Shown here: positions 27,101-40,204 of the stretch, piece by piece
Layout: each line of letters begins with the position of its first letter
Numbering within the stretch: position 1 is the first letter of the stretch
NCBI GenBank assembly: GCA_964035545.1
Contig: OZ037765.1
Span: forward strand, 26,858,504-26,922,503
Source of the DNA: Bugula neritina
Taxonomy: Eukaryota > Bryozoa > Gymnolaemata > Cheilostomatida > Bugulidae
Direction of reading: 5' to 3'
Length of the DNA: 64,000 nucleotides
Translations under genes and position numbers: made by a program
Notes under the pieces: generated by a model
Database searches by the model: none
What the model was told of the DNA's origin: nothing
Seen by the model: the letters and a program-made list of their open reading frames with translations, nothing else

Positions 27101-29839
27101 GTATATAATGTATATATAAGGGTAGCAATATAATAAATTAAAGCCAGAACTTTTACCTCTTTCCATTTGTGGCCTTTGGGAGCGACGGGCACCTTAGAAC
27201 CCTTACTACAATTGATAATGACATCTTCTGGTTGCACTCGTCTCTTTAACATGCCCATTTTAGGATGCTGGCCGCGACCCCTGAACAACCCTGGAGGTTC
27301 TACTCTGAAGTTACCAATCTTTTCTTTGTGGCCATCAATAGTACAGTAGCCATATATTTCAACAAGCTTCTCATTTTCAGCTTTCTCTTTCTACAAACAA
27401 ATATGAAATAATATTATGTAAAAAAACAAGAAAATTTTCAGAGAGATTGTTATGGCAAGCCGATATATTTGTACAAGTACCTGCTTCTCTTCTTTTGATC
27501 GTGCCTTTCTCTTCTCTGACTGGTCGGTGAAGTAGGCGTGCATCTTCTTGAAGTTGCATTTTCCTAAGTCTGTGATCAGCTCCCGTTCTTTTGGAGTCAT
27601 AACCTTCCTCCAGTCTTTAAAGAAGTTCTTGTTGAACACATCCATAGATGTATAATCGTGGAGCAACATTTTAGCATAAAACCCAGCGACTTCTTCAGCA
27701 TTTTCAGAAAGAGAGATTTCCTTTCCTTCAAACAAATGAGTTTACAGCTTGAGCTATTATCTATCAGTAAAGACTGAAGAGTATAATTTTACTTGAAGTG
27801 AATCATTGAACTATTTTTCAAACGATATCATCAATTTGATTAAATTTTACATTTTTGGTGCAAATACAGACAAACGCTCTGATTAGTCTAATACAAAGAT
27901 GACATTAGAAATTTTGAATTACTTTTTGATCAGAAAAGTAAAAATAAACAATTAGCCAAGTTTGAGGTCTTATCAATACATGAACTTAGTGAGTGGATTA
28001 TTCTTATATTGCAATAGCGTACAGCATATTTAGTAAACAAAAGTACTCTACCATCGTAGACGAGTTTGACATGCTTGGGTAGTGGCTCGTACTCCGGGGC
28101 AAACACGGGTCCCATGTGCTCAAGGGTCTTCCACTTTTTACCATCATTGGTTTTCTCTTCTTCCCACCATTTCCACACCTCCTTCTGCTCTTGCTCTCTG
28201 GCCAATTCCCTCTTTGTCTTTTTCTTATCAGGAGATGTGGCGGGTTCCGCCTTTACATTCTGAAAAATACAGAATTTTTCATTTAAGTTGATGGGACATT
28301 TTACAAACAATTTGTGGAATTTCTGGCAAAGTCGATGGAAGCACAGATAGCAATATAAACAAACCTTTGACCCTGCAGCAGCCTTGGACTGTGCTTTGGT
28401 TTTGGATTTTACTGCTGGCTTTTCTTCCTTCTTTACCTTCTTTGGTTTCGATGCACTAAAAGATTAATATTCAAAATACAGACAACAAAATGGTTCAATC
28501 CTTTTTAATATGTAATTAGTCTCATAGATATAGGAGTATTGCTATTGCCTACAACATGCAAATTTCATTAACACTATAACATTTTTATTTAAAAGTTTTA
28601 GGATTAAAAGGATAATCAAACTAAATACACATGTTCCATTTTCAACGTATTTGATAACCTCTCACCTTGCACCAGGTCCATAGTCCTCGTCAGCCTCATC
28701 GTCACTTTTATTGGCAGCACGTTTTCTAGATGCCTGCACAATGACACAATATTTGTCACACATAGTACAAAGATGCACACCAGAAACAATTTTTACCAAA
28801 TAACCAGCTATTACAAATGACTGAAAGTAGGTAAGTTAACTAAATTAAAATACGAGTTGAAAACTTTAGTTATTATCAAAACAAACTGTGGCAATTAATA
28901 TGAATGGGATAATCATAATGAGATTAAATGAGATCGTTATTTTTTGTACATACCATTTTGAATTGAACACGACACTAACACAGTAAAACTTCTAAATACA
29001 ATTTAAGCACACATAACTTTCACACTGGTATAAACACCAGTAACCGACAAATATATCATATTATACATGAAACGTTCAGTATTCTCAACAAGCAATTCAT
29101 GTATATGAGCATAACTGACGTAATAAATGTAAAACTTCGATGACTAACCGTAGGCTTCACATCTTCAAAATCTTCAGTCTTCACATCCATTTCCTCTTCA
29201 TTATAAGATTTGATTTGGGCAGAAGCTCGCCTGGGTAACCCAGCGGGTGCATCGGGCTCAGACTTGACCTGCGCAACAGGCGCCTCACTGCTGCTGGATT
29301 TGTGTGAAGACTTATGCTTGTCTTTGTGCTTGTCTTTTTTGTGCTGGCAAATAGAGCAAACTTGTATACCTACTCACATCTCCACCAATATCAAGAATAT
29401 GCTTTGATGCATGTCAAAGACAACCATACAGCATAATGAGCATAATAAAGTTATTTATAGCTTCGAATCTTCTTGTTTCTATCTACCTTCTTCTCCTTTT
29501 TGCGTTTATGTTCTTTGTGTTCCTTGTGCTTCTTTTCTTTATGACTTTTGTGAGACTTGTGCGCCTTTCCCGGTTCACCTGTAGTATGATGAAATGTAAC
29601 ATTTATATCTCTCAAGCTATGAGAGAAAGTATGAGCTCATTAAATTTTATAGGTGGATAATGTAATTCTACTTGCCATCAAAGCCATTTGTACCATTTGG
29701 CAGTCCATTGCTAACAGAAAGCACGCCTGCATCTAAAGCACATAATTACATATACATATTTTATAATAAATTATAGACGATGAATTACAAGGACTGAGAT
29801 GAACATTTTGATTAATGAAAACAATCTCTTACCAGCCAT
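24106..29839 (-). CDS. TOP1: DNA topoisomerase I (type IB)
   Basis: Sixteen coding exons: 29839-29833, 29732-29676, 29578-29487, 29343-29149, 28733-28666, 28455-28365, 28259-28052, 27725-27481, 27390-27157, 26810-26573, 26137-25978, 25717-25618, 25499-25385, 25224-25002, 24745-24667 and 24285-24106. They join to 763 residues; human is 765. The N-terminal third is Lys/His/Glu-rich and disordered. The core opens with [19 protein letters not shown] and NFFKDWRK, followed by [53 protein letters not shown], a coiled-coil linker and [11 protein letters not shown]. Tyr719 there is the nucleophile, equivalent to human Tyr723. The enzyme nicks one strand through a 3'-phosphotyrosine and relaxes supercoils. 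The first coding exon supplies only seven bases. Intron 2 uses a GC donor. The donor after SIR (25977) is placed by phase and homology. Confidence 0.97.
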
Positions 29840-31079
29840 TTCCCGGTGCTCTTGGAGGTTACCTAAATACCTAAAACAGTAGCATAGGTAAAAGCACACA
29901 AAAATCTCTATTAAAAAGTTGTACTAAGCACATACAAAACAAATGATGTTACAAAAATCATGATTACTTATATATTCTTGTAGCAACACAACCTATACGG
30001 TTAGGCACAGCTCAGACAACTACATATTAGCTATTAGTATCATATTTAGCAATTGAGAGTCTTTTAACAAAATAAAGCCTTTTGACTAAAGTCCCCAACT
30101 GATCTCAGAAAAGGTGAAACCTAAGCTTTTTCAATTAGCAGCAAAAGCTTCTGCTTCAATTCTAATTCCGCTGATTAAACCACTGTTGTGAAAAATAAAT
30201 TCTGCTCAAAGGGTTACGCTTTTCAAAAAATTTAAGTATTGCTTTTATCAACTTAGCCTAAATATTTTGATCAGTTTCTTTTTCATTCTTTACCGTGAAG
30301 CACCTATTAAAAAGTTTAGCACAACTACTTTCAACTAAATACCAGCCTATAGGATTTAAATTTACATTTGACCAATTATAACTCATTCAAACAAATACAT
30401 TGCAGAGCTAAGTACTTATATTAGTTGAAAATACAACTTGTTTTAGTAATAAATTGAAAATTATTAATTATAAATTCAACTATACAGTTTTAGGTTGATT
30501 AATATATCCCACTCTAAGTTGTAGCAGAAAAACAATTGCTGATTAATTTGTAAAATTCAAATACAACTTCGCAAATAGACAGCAAAAAGTTTTTAATTGA
30601 ACTAATTACAAAAAAATTAACTAAAATTAACTCAACTATATTATGAGGACAATAATCCACATATAGTTACAACTGAAATGCAAATAAAGTGTATTATGAT
30701 ATAAAAACAACCAAACCTCAAAATGCAAATATTGATATTACAAATATAAACCTGACAAAATATAAAACTGATATCTTTCTAAATAGCTATACTCAAACTA
30801 CATAGATGATGATGATCACATTGTTAGCAAACCTATTATTTCAACTGATATATATTTTCATTAATAAAATAATTTGCCTTTAAAATCCAAATAATATTAA
30901 ACACATAATACAATTGCATAACATAACTATTGGTATTAATTATTATTAAATATATTATTATCATTATGAAAAATATTTAATATGACTATCACACTATCAC
31001 TATGAGTTAATGAACCGAAATGAGAATTTCAAGGACTCATTTCGATAATTGAAAAGTCATGTCTGACTACCACTACTAG

Positions 31080-32220
31080 TATGTACTTCTACTGACAACT
31101 ATTAGTATTAGTATTATACTAGTATAGGTATGTAAATATAACAGTTGATAGAACATTAAGTTTAACTCTATAAAGTACTGTAAGTTAAAGTATAACAAGT
31201 ACAAACAAACTCAATAAGTATAACATTACCTTTAACAGTATAACTAATATTAGTTAGCTATCGCTATTGATTCTAAAATAAAATTATAATTATAAGATCA
31301 AGTTAAAGTATAACTAATACTATTATTACACATACTGATACTGTTACACTTACCGTTAGCGTTAACTTTAAGTTTATTTCCATTGCTATAAGATTTATAT
31401 TAACTTTAAGTTTAAGTAATAGTATTACTATTAGTATTAGCATCATATTAATATTTGTTGTTACTACAGCAATATCTGTAGAGTGTAATGTTTTAGTTTT
31501 ACATTTACTCTTAGTCTTACTGTAAGTGTAATTCAGACTGTAAGACTAAGTGTTAGTGTATGTGTAACACTAACCCGAAGACTAAAAGTAAGTAAAAATG
31601 TTACAATCACAGTAACTGTAACACTAACTGTAAGTGCAAGATTAACTTCAAGACTAAGTGTTAGGTTAAAATTTTAGAAAGTTCTAGCTTAGACCAGGGG
31701 CGGGCAACTTCTCTTGTTCAAGGGAAGAGTTCAAGAGTCAGCTAAAACAAAGGGCCACATGATTGTACCTATATTAAATTTTATTATAACAAACTTAAAG
31801 TAATCTTTCACTAAACCTATGCTGTGCTAATCAGAGTAACAATGGCAGTTCTTACTTAGCTTTATTAAAAGAGCCACTGAAAAACGGGCAAAGGGCCACA
31901 GGTAGACTAAGAGTAAGAGTAACACTAACTTTAAGTTTATCATAACTAAAACGTCTAAGATAAACTTGAAGAATGAGAGTAAGAATTAAATTTACAGTTA
32001 CAGTTAGTATTACTCACTTAGAAATTAGTGTTACACTTTGACTTAGTCTTACTCATACTGTAAGTGTAACACTAACTTTATCTGCAAGTGTAAGACTAAA
32101 AGTAAGAATAATAGTAATACTATTAAGTAATACTAATTGTAATAATAAGACTAACTCTAAGAGTAACTGTAAGTCAAAACAAAAGTGTAACTTAAAGTTA
32201 AAGTTAACCTGTACTAACAC
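31080..32220. repeat. Degenerate low-complexity block in the TOP1/GTF2F1 spacer
   Basis: Repeated words such as AGTATTAGTATTATACTAGT, TAACTTTAAGTTTA, GTAAGTGTAACACTAAC and AGACTAAGAGTAAGAGTAAC, in both orientations. The hAT-like fragment at 31695-31905 interrupts it. Confidence 0.75.
31695..31905 (+). mobile_element. hAT-like non-autonomous transposon fragment
   Basis: The left edge reads CAGGGGCGGGCAACTT, the typical start of many hAT terminal inverted repeats. The interior has GGGCCACATGATTG and, near the right side, GAGCCACTG and CGGGCAAAGGGCCACAGG, as in subterminal parts of such elements. A complete matching right terminus is absent, so the copy looks truncated. There is no transposase. 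Confidence 0.55.
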
Positions 32221-32393
32221 TAACAACACAAACTTGGTCAATTGAATGAATTTGGTAATTTCAATAAAGCACAAATACAAATTTAGATCTAATATTTTCA
32301 TGTAACAAAATGTAACATTTATGGCAGTCACAGAATGAGAGTCATTATGAAGTAATAAACCTTTATTCGAACTCATCGTGATAAAATTCTTAC

Positions 32394-32470
32394 CAAATTT
32401 TACAAGTTGAAAAATGAAAGAATTGCGCAGGCGCGCGAGTAGATAATGCCCGGATAAGACTTAAAAATAA
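32394..32470 (-). promoter_or_regulatory. CpG-rich patch with NRF1-like site; probable TOP1 promoter and first non-coding exon
   Basis: In otherwise AT-rich DNA this stretch contains TGCGCAGGCGCGCGAG on the plus strand, one mismatch from the palindromic NRF1 consensus. On the minus strand a good donor (gtaagaat) follows position 32394. A matching acceptor sits at 29863-29864, just before the exon carrying the TOP1 ATG (29862-29833). This would give a non-coding first exon and a 2.5-kb first intron. It is inferred from motifs only. Confidence 0.45.
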
Positions 32471-33116
32471 AAGTAGGATGTCAATTTGTACCAAATCAAA
32501 TAGCTAACCAGTAATTCTATATCAATTACAGGCGATACCTGACCACAAAAAGTTATAATGGACAAAACCGGCACCCTTTCTAAAAGCAATGTGCGTTGTG
32601 GTGAGAGAAAACATGTTCATCATCGGCCCTCAGTCTACTTGTTTTTCAGTGAACGTTGACATTGTAATAATTTCAAGTAACGTGTGCAGGATTATCTTTT
32701 TGGCGTAATAATTTCAGACAAGAGTTGTCTGCTCTATTCCTTCATTCAACTAAGGACACTGTAACTTCCAAGGCCAATGTGAATGCCTAGTGGCTAGTCA
32801 CCTCTAAGAGATAATTACATTATTTCAACACAGTTTCACCATAAGATAGTTACAATTATGGTAATAACATCATTATTATTATAAGCGCCTAGCTGTGAAT
32901 TATTTAACTGAAATCAATTTTAGCCACCTTCTGTAACATTAAATTTAACAAGTTTAATGAGTATCACTATCAGTATCACTATGATACTCACTATGACTAT
33001 CAGTATGACACTATGAGTATGACTATCACTATGATACTCTATGCCTATTGAGTATCAGTATCACTGCAAAATTAAGTTGATATAAAATTTAGTTCTCTGT
33101 TCTGTCGACATGTGTG

Positions 33117-33554
33117 TCTGTCACGTGGAGGTGGTGGTACTAGTAACTGTAGTAGTAGTAGTAGTAGTACTAGTAGTAGTAGTACTAGGAGTTGTAGTAG
33201 TATTGCTATTAGTAGACATGTTGACTAGTGGTAGTACTAATACTAATAGTAACACTAGTGGTAGTAGTAGGCTACTAGTACTACTACTATTTGTACTAGT
33301 GCTACCGATAGCCAACAACTACAAGTCTACTAGTACTACCAGTAGTATGTAAAAAGACCAAGCTGAAGCTAAAATTAAACTTTAGGTTATATAATAAATA
33401 ACAAAATTTGTAATTATTTTGAATTATAATAACATTATTATAAAGTCTATACTGTTATAGTTAAAAGTTCTACTAAAAACCAATATTATAAATATAATTT
33501 TATTTAAAGTTTACCAGTAACAAAAGCTAAGAGTAAGAGTAGGTCTACTGGTAC

Positions 33555-33586
<32 letters not shown>

Positions 33587-33600
33587 CTATTAGACATCAC
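33117..33600. repeat. TAG/TAC trinucleotide tracts
   Basis: Runs of TAG interspersed with TAC and ACTAGT occur at about 33117-33355 and about 33540-33595. Because TAC and GTA are complementary, the tracts are locally self-complementary. The Val-rich frame over them is an artefact. Confidence 0.85.
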
Positions 33601-33950
33601 CAATAAATAAATTAAATTTAAATTTTCTAGTTGTGGTAGAAGGTATTTAGTATTCACAGATTAGTTTATAGAATTTTGTATCATATTTACAGTCAACAAG
33701 TGACAGGCCTACTCATTAATTATGTGGAGTCTTATTGCACAAGTAATTAGCACTTTACTGGTACATGTATTTGGTGTGTGAGTATGCTTAAATCCTCAAA
33801 CTTAAAATCTTTGTATATATGCATTTTTAAAATAAACATTATTGCAGTATATTATTGGATCTATTTTCATATGTCTTATTATGGTGTTTCTAGGACTTCA
33901 GTACTTGAAACGTCATCAGACTCAAAACAGTGTAACAGTTTAAATCTGCA

Positions 33951-36900
33951 ATGGCAGCTCAGGTTAGTATATTTACAGCTGTCATTCTATTTTGATTTCT
34001 TTTTTTTTTCTTTAACCAATAATTTCTGTTTGTTAAATATTATCTTTCTTTGCAGGCTCAGCAGAGTGGTGCTACTAAGTCATTTACAGTTATAGCCCAA
34101 AGGTAGCCTCTCACCTTTCTTTATTGTTTCTATATTTTTTATAATATTGTATTCTGTGTTTTCGGCTATGGAATATTTTGTCATTGATGCACTATTCCGA
34201 AAAAATACTAAGCTACTAAAGTCTTAACTTGGTAGAACAGGTTACTTATACATAGTACATTATTATCTTTTCTCCATCACTCTAACAAGCCAACTTTTGC
34301 AGTCACCTAAATACACTAACACATTGGAAAACTTTCATTTAATACTTATGTTTAATATAAATATTTTGTAAAATATTGCACCATGGTACAGTTGCCGTTG
34401 TCTTTATTTATCTTTGCTCACAATATTGTTGCATAATTTTAGAGAATCAAAGAAGCGGGTTAGTGTGCTTCAATTTCAAAATGATCAAGGATTTGACAAA
34501 AGTGGACTTGTAAGTGAAATATTTTATTCGAGACAATAATGATTTAGATTATCATCTAAGAGTATGCATAAGTTGGGTTCCTTTTGCCAGTGCTCTCTAA
34601 GTTTTTTTTTCTGTAGAGTTTTCACCAAGATATTTTGTCAGCTACATGACTAAAAGAACTAGCGTCAGGTTTCACTGGAATATCCACATTATATTGTTAA
34701 TTTAACTAGTTTTGTGTTCATCAGTAACTATTTGGATCAAGTTCTGAATTCTGACTCACTTGTGAAATAGTATTTATATATTTGAATAAATGTATACTAC
34801 ATTGTTTTGATGTGCTAGATGATAAAATATATTTATTTTTGAGTTGTTGAATGACCTTACAGAGTAGTTCTTCATTCATGACATTGCTTTGTACAGTTGT
34901 TCTTCACATCCTAATTATGATTAGCTTTTCTCTCTTTGCCCTGTAGGTATCATTAGCTAGAGAAAATAACCTAAAGGAGTATAGATCTGCCTATAATATA
35001 GATTCAATGCCCACTACTGGTGCTGGTAGTGAGTTTGGGCGTGAGGCTAAAGAAGAAGCTAGAAGAAGGAAGTTTGGATATATTAGAAAAAAATACAATT
35101 CAGAAGCCCAACCATGGCTGATGCAATTAGGAGCTGAAAAGACTTCAAAAAAGTGTGTATTGAATTGTTTTGGTATAACATCCCTGTAGTTAGTGCTAAA
35201 ATAGCTAGTTGCATATCTTATGTATAAATTACAGTACAAAGCATCAATTGCTATTCATTTCAGTCATATATTTTTATTATTAGTATATATGTTAGAATCA
35301 CCATAACCGCTATTGATCTGGGCTAACAGTTCAACAAAAAAATGGTTTGCTAAATGTGCTTCATAAACTCAAGAACACAAATTTAAGAGTTGGTACCATT
35401 AATTTGTTAAAACGTTTCAATATGTTTTTAATAGATTGGTTTTACCCATCATTTTAAACACATTTGAAAATGTATCAAGTGCTTCTAGTAAACATATCTA
35501 TCATAGAACTCAGTCTTGGCGCACACACATTTGGCACGCATATTTCTGCATGCATCATACCAGGAGTCACTCTAAGTTGGAGTTTTTTAAACAGAATACA
35601 TTTCAACAAATGGTTGTTTTGTTTGCTGTTTGACTTTAAATATTGATATGAAGTCTGGTTGAATGAAATTAACAATAAAAATGTGTTTACTTGTTTCTAT
35701 GATTGTGTTAACATATTGATTATTGTGATAGGTTTTATAGTGTATATACTATATATAAATGCTAATTTAAGGTTTAAAGGAACTCGGAACGGCGGAATAT
35801 TAGAAAATGCTTCATATTTCATATTCACCAAGAATAAAGACGGGATGTTTGAGGCTACGCCCGTGGAGGAGTGGTACAACTTCAAGTCAACTGTGTCGTA
35901 CAACAACCTCAATGCTGAAGAGGCAGAAGAAGAATTTGCTAGGTTAGTATGTCCACTTGGTGAATTTCTCTGTGTTATCTAGATCAGCTGGCTTAATTCC
36001 ATGCTTATTTTTCAGTACTTGTATCATTTTTATGTGCTGTTGAAAATACTTCAGTCACTGAGCAGGTAAATATGTTGTAAAAATATGATGCAATAGCTAG
36101 AATTTTTTCCATGACCTCGCACTACTTTCATGTTGAAAATGTTTTTATAGGTTTCTTGTTTTGTAAATAATAATGTTGCCTTTTATTTACAGGCGAGACA
36201 AAAACTTAAACATGTTCAACATCATGGTTAGAAAGCGTATAAAGAAAGAAGATGAACCTGAAGAAGATGACAAGGGGAAGGTGAAGAAGGAGGTGAAATC
36301 CAAGTCACTGGTAAGATATGCAATACTGTGTTCCTACTGCACCTTCTGTATACAGTCTAGAGTCTAGTGTATATGTAGTGTACTGTATATGTAGTCTACT
36401 GTATATGTAGTCTATTGTATATGTAGTCTACTGTATATGTAGTCTAGTGTATATGTAGTCTACTGTATATGTAGTCTACTGTATATGTAGTCTACTGTAT
36501 ATGTAGTCTATTGTATATACAGTCTACTGTATATGTAGTCTACTGTATATGTAGTCTACTGTATATGTAGTCTATTGTATATGTAGTCTACTGTATATGT
36601 AGTCTATTGTATATACAGTCTACTGTATATGTAGTCTACTGTATATGTAGTCTACTGTATATGTAGTATACTGTATATGTAGTGTACTGTATATGTAGTC
36701 TACTGTATATGTAGTGTACTGTATATGTAGTCTACTGTATATGTAGTCTACTGTATATGTAGTGTACTGTATATGTAGTGTACTGTATTATGTAGTCTAC
36801 TGTATATGTAGTCTACTGTATATGTAGTCTACTGTATATGTAGTCTACTGTATATGTAGTCTACTGTATATGTAGTCTACTGTATATGTAGTCTACTGTA

Positions 36901-39900
36901 TATGTAGTCTACTGTGTATGTAGTCTACTGTGTATGTAGTCTACTGTATATGTAGTCTACTGTATATGTAGTGTACTGTATATGTAGTCTACTGTATATG
37001 TAGTCTATTGTATATGTAGTCTACTGTATATGTAGTCTACTGTATATGTAGTCTACTGTATATGTAGTCTACTGTATATGTAGTCTACTGTATATGTAGT
37101 CTACTGTATATGTAGTCTACTGTATATGTAGTCTACTGTATATGTAGTCTACTGTATATGTAGTCTACTGTATATGTAGTCTACTGTATATGTAGTCTAC
37201 TGTATATGTAGTCTACTGTATATGTAGTCTACTGTATATGTAGTCTACTGTATATGTAGTCTACTGTATATGTAGTCTACTGTATATGTAGTCTACTGTA
37301 TATGTAGTCTACTGTATATGTAGTGTACTGTATATGTAGTGTACTGTATATGTAGTGTACTGTATATGTAGTGTACTGTTTATGTAGTCTATTGTATATG
37401 TAGTCTACTGTATATGTAGTCTACTGTATATGTAGTCTACTGTATATGTAGTCTACTGTATATGTAGTCTACTGTATATGTAGTCTACTGTGTATGTAGT
37501 CTATTGTATATGCTTATCCTTAGATGTTAACTGAAATGGAGGACTGGGCAGATCTCTCGGATGAAGATGGTGATGTGGGTGTTGGAGGAAATGACAGCGA
37601 TAGTTCTATAAGTAAGTCTGTTTGTTTACACTCTTATATTATTGACTTACCTTATATTCTCATGTGTGGTCTGTGATAGGTAACTCTATGCTTCAAATGG
37701 TAGTTCTTTCTTATGGTGAAACCTCGTAAGACGCGTATTTTTCAGATTATATATAAACTTAGCACGTAGAATCGCTATGGATTCAACTCTGTATACTCGA
37801 GAGAATTTATATATCTATGGGAATCACGTAAATCACATACTTTGATTTTTCTCATGAAGTTCATTTCTTTTCTTTCTAATAAAACCTACAAAATATTCTC
37901 ACGGATATAAATTTTTCTATCAAGCACGATTAGTAGCCTTGCTCGTGCCTATATGCTCTTTTATATATCTTTGGCAAAGTCATGATATAGCCAAAAATTG
38001 AACTTGTAGTTTTAACAATTTTTGCATTTAGTTGGCTCTTATTAATCTAAAATGTGATGTAAGCTCTCATATTTCTTGATAATTGTTAACATTTTACATG
38101 CAGATGGCACCAAGGTAAAAGGTAAAAAAGGTAAAAGCAAGAAAAAGAAGGAGAAAGACACAGATGATGAAGCAGTAGAAGATAGTGATGATGGGGATAT
38201 GGAAGCAAAGCAAGTGGATTACATGTCTGATACTAGTAACAGGTTAGTTGGTTGTTTATTCGTGTATCTTATACTAGTGTTACTAATATAGTATTTGTGT
38301 AATGTTGGGTTCATCATGAATACGCTAGATTACTGTTCTTACTATCATTACCATTTTATTTGCACTAGTGGCATTATTAAATAAATTTTATACTATAAAG
38401 ATTGATCAAAAATTTAAATCAAAACTTTTGTATTTTTACAGCCAATACTGTAATATGCTTTTAGTAATTCAATTTGAGCCCAGGCTGATATTTTAACTCT
38501 GTTTTGCTACAGTGATTCTGATATGGAGGGTAGAGCAGACAAATCCAAATACGAGGAAAAGGGTGTAGAAGATGAGGATGGTCTGAGAGATATTGTTGTG
38601 GAATCAGATGACGAAAAAGATAAAACGGAAAAGGATAAAAAAGAGGCAACTAAAGGTTGGAAAAAATTGTTTCAAGATTTTCTATCCTCAATTTTCAAAG
38701 CAAATATTTCTTTGAAGCATTTTATGGACACAGAAACATGATGTTAGTTGTTTCATGTAAGCTGTAAATATCTCTGAGACGTCTATATAATATTATAATC
38801 AATTGTTTGACACAACTTATAACCAAGTGCCATGTTACCTACATATGTAGACGATGTTCACACTATAATAAACAGTATATGCTATTATAATTTTATAGTA
38901 TAGGCATACACTGTTTGTATACTGTATCCTTCGTCTATATTGTGTGATATTGTGTGTTTAGCAGAGTCTGATGCCAGCTCCAGCAGCTCTGACAGCGACT
39001 CTGATGACCCTGATCGTAAGGATGACGAGTTTACAAAGGCCTTTCTCATGACCGGCTCTAAGAAAGAAAGAGGCAAATCCCCTGTGCCTCGCTCAGCCAC
39101 TCCGACTACAGATGATAGAAAGAGGAAGTTGCAAGCTTCTCCTCGAAGTTCCTCTCCTTTGTCCAAGAAGATAAAACAGGAGCCATTAGATGGGAAGTCG
39201 CTGTCTGTTCCCAGTGCTGACGCTAGACCAGTCACTCCTGTATCATCAAGCACATCCTCAGCTTCAAAGTAAGTTACCACAAAGTTTTCACTCCAACATA
39301 TCCAAGGTTTTAGCTCCTACTTCTCTAGAGTTGTGTTATTTAAAATTTTAGCATTATTAAAACACCTATTTTTGTGGGTGTGTAAAGGAGGACTGTATCT
39401 TGCAAGTATATGTAACAAACTGTTAGGGCTAGTAAAAGTTAACCAAGTTTTTATGTAGTTTTACTTGCTTCTGTATGGTCAAGCACTCTCAGTTTCTTAG
39501 GCTAAACTAATACTCAACTGTTATATGAATATATGAATGTGTAATAGAAAAAAATTGATTTATTTACAAACATACCTGTGCTTGTATCTGAGGAGAGTAA
39601 TACTGAATGAGAAAACGTGTTGTGTAACAGTGTTTTAGCAGTTGTTTTTCTAGATACTTTATTGTGTAATAGTGTTATTCTGTATATACTTTGTCTTACA
39701 GAGAAGGGCTTACTGAAGATGCTGTGCGTAGGTACTTATCTAGAAAGCCCATGTCTTCAAAGGATCTCTACAAGTTGTTTAAATCAAAGAAATTGGGTCT
39801 ATCAAATGAGGAGATTGTTAAGAGAATTACTAATATTATGAAAAAGCTCAACACCACACAGCAAAAAATTGGTGGAACTATACACTTTTCTCTGAGTAAC

Positions 39901-39903
39901 TGA
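33951..39903 (+). CDS. GTF2F1: General transcription factor IIF subunit 1 (TFIIF-alpha/RAP74)
   Basis: Exons 33951-33962, 34056-34102, 34443-34509, 34947-35152, 35772-35942, 36193-36310, 37524-37611, 38104-38242, 38513-38655, 38965-39268 and 39702-39903 join in phase to 498 residues; human is 517. The N-terminal part, with GSEFGREAKEEARRRKFG, YFIFTKNKDGMFEATPVEEWYNF and AEEAEEEFARRDKNLNMFNIM, is the RAP30-dimerisation triple barrel. The middle is a long acidic, Lys/Ser-rich linker. The C-terminal 70 residues (EDAVRRYLSRKPMSSKDLYK through IHFSLSN) form the winged helix that in the family binds FCP1. TFIIF holds RNA polymerase II in the pre-initiation complex and aids elongation. The intron 36311-37523 is almost entirely minisatellite. 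The gene is head-to-head with TOP1. Confidence 0.97.
36355..37512 (+). repeat. 16-bp minisatellite array filling a GTF2F1 intron
   Basis: Tandem copies of TATATGTAGTCTACTG or one-base variants (GTGTACTG, GTCTATTG, TATACAG) run for about 1,158 bp, roughly 72 units. The array begins 44 bp after the donor and stops 11 bp before the exon at 37524. Units have no conserved spacer or flanking cas genes; this is a eukaryotic minisatellite. Confidence 0.97.
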
Positions 39904-40198
39904 ATTATGGGCATATGGCATAACTGCATTAATTTTGTATTATAGTTTTTATGTAAATATTTTCTGTAAAGTGTATGTTGGTTAGCCTAATTATGAGAAT
40001 TCTTATCTTGCACATTGCGAGATATGAAAAGTGAGATATGATGTTGTTATACTATATTGTTCTGTAATTTGTTTACATTTCACAATTTGAAACATGTTTT
40101 GGAAATTTTAATGAAATTATAATGTGATAGAAGTTATATTAGAATGATATAGGATGCGCTAGTTTCACTGTTGATGATGTTGCATAGCTTCAACTAGC

Positions 40199-40204
40199 AA
40201 TAAA
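40199..40204 (+). terminator. Probable GTF2F1 polyadenylation signal
   Basis: AATAAA about 295 bp after the GTF2F1 stop codon, the first canonical signal I see in the 3' flank. Confidence 0.45.

Larger units (their letters stand above)
29863..33950. other. Head-to-head spacer between TOP1 and GTF2F1
   Basis: About 4 kb without coding exons, mostly AT-rich low-complexity DNA. It includes a probable non-coding TOP1 exon with a CpG-rich promoter patch near 32.4 kb, a hAT-like fragment, a TAATAGT-type block and TAG/TAC trinucleotide runs. The GTF2F1 promoter should lie toward its right end, but I see no clear motif. Confidence 0.55.

Noticed and set aside
28963-28975. ATG followed by a donor-like site on the minus strand, as an alternative TOP1 start
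   Set aside because: Exons further upstream (29149-29839) keep the frame and supply the expected Lys/His-rich N-terminus, so this ATG is intronic.
32053-32376. Leu-rich minus-strand open frame next to the possible TOP1 first exon
   Set aside because: It comes from the low-complexity block. The start lies just inside the proposed intron and the sequence has no domain.
33110-33352. Val/Ser/Thr-rich open frames on both strands
   Set aside because: They are produced by TAG/TAC trinucleotide runs and have no protein character.
36355-37512. Regular tandem array resembling a CRISPR at first sight
   Set aside because: Copies are contiguous 16-bp units with no spacers, inside a eukaryotic intron. 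It is a minisatellite.
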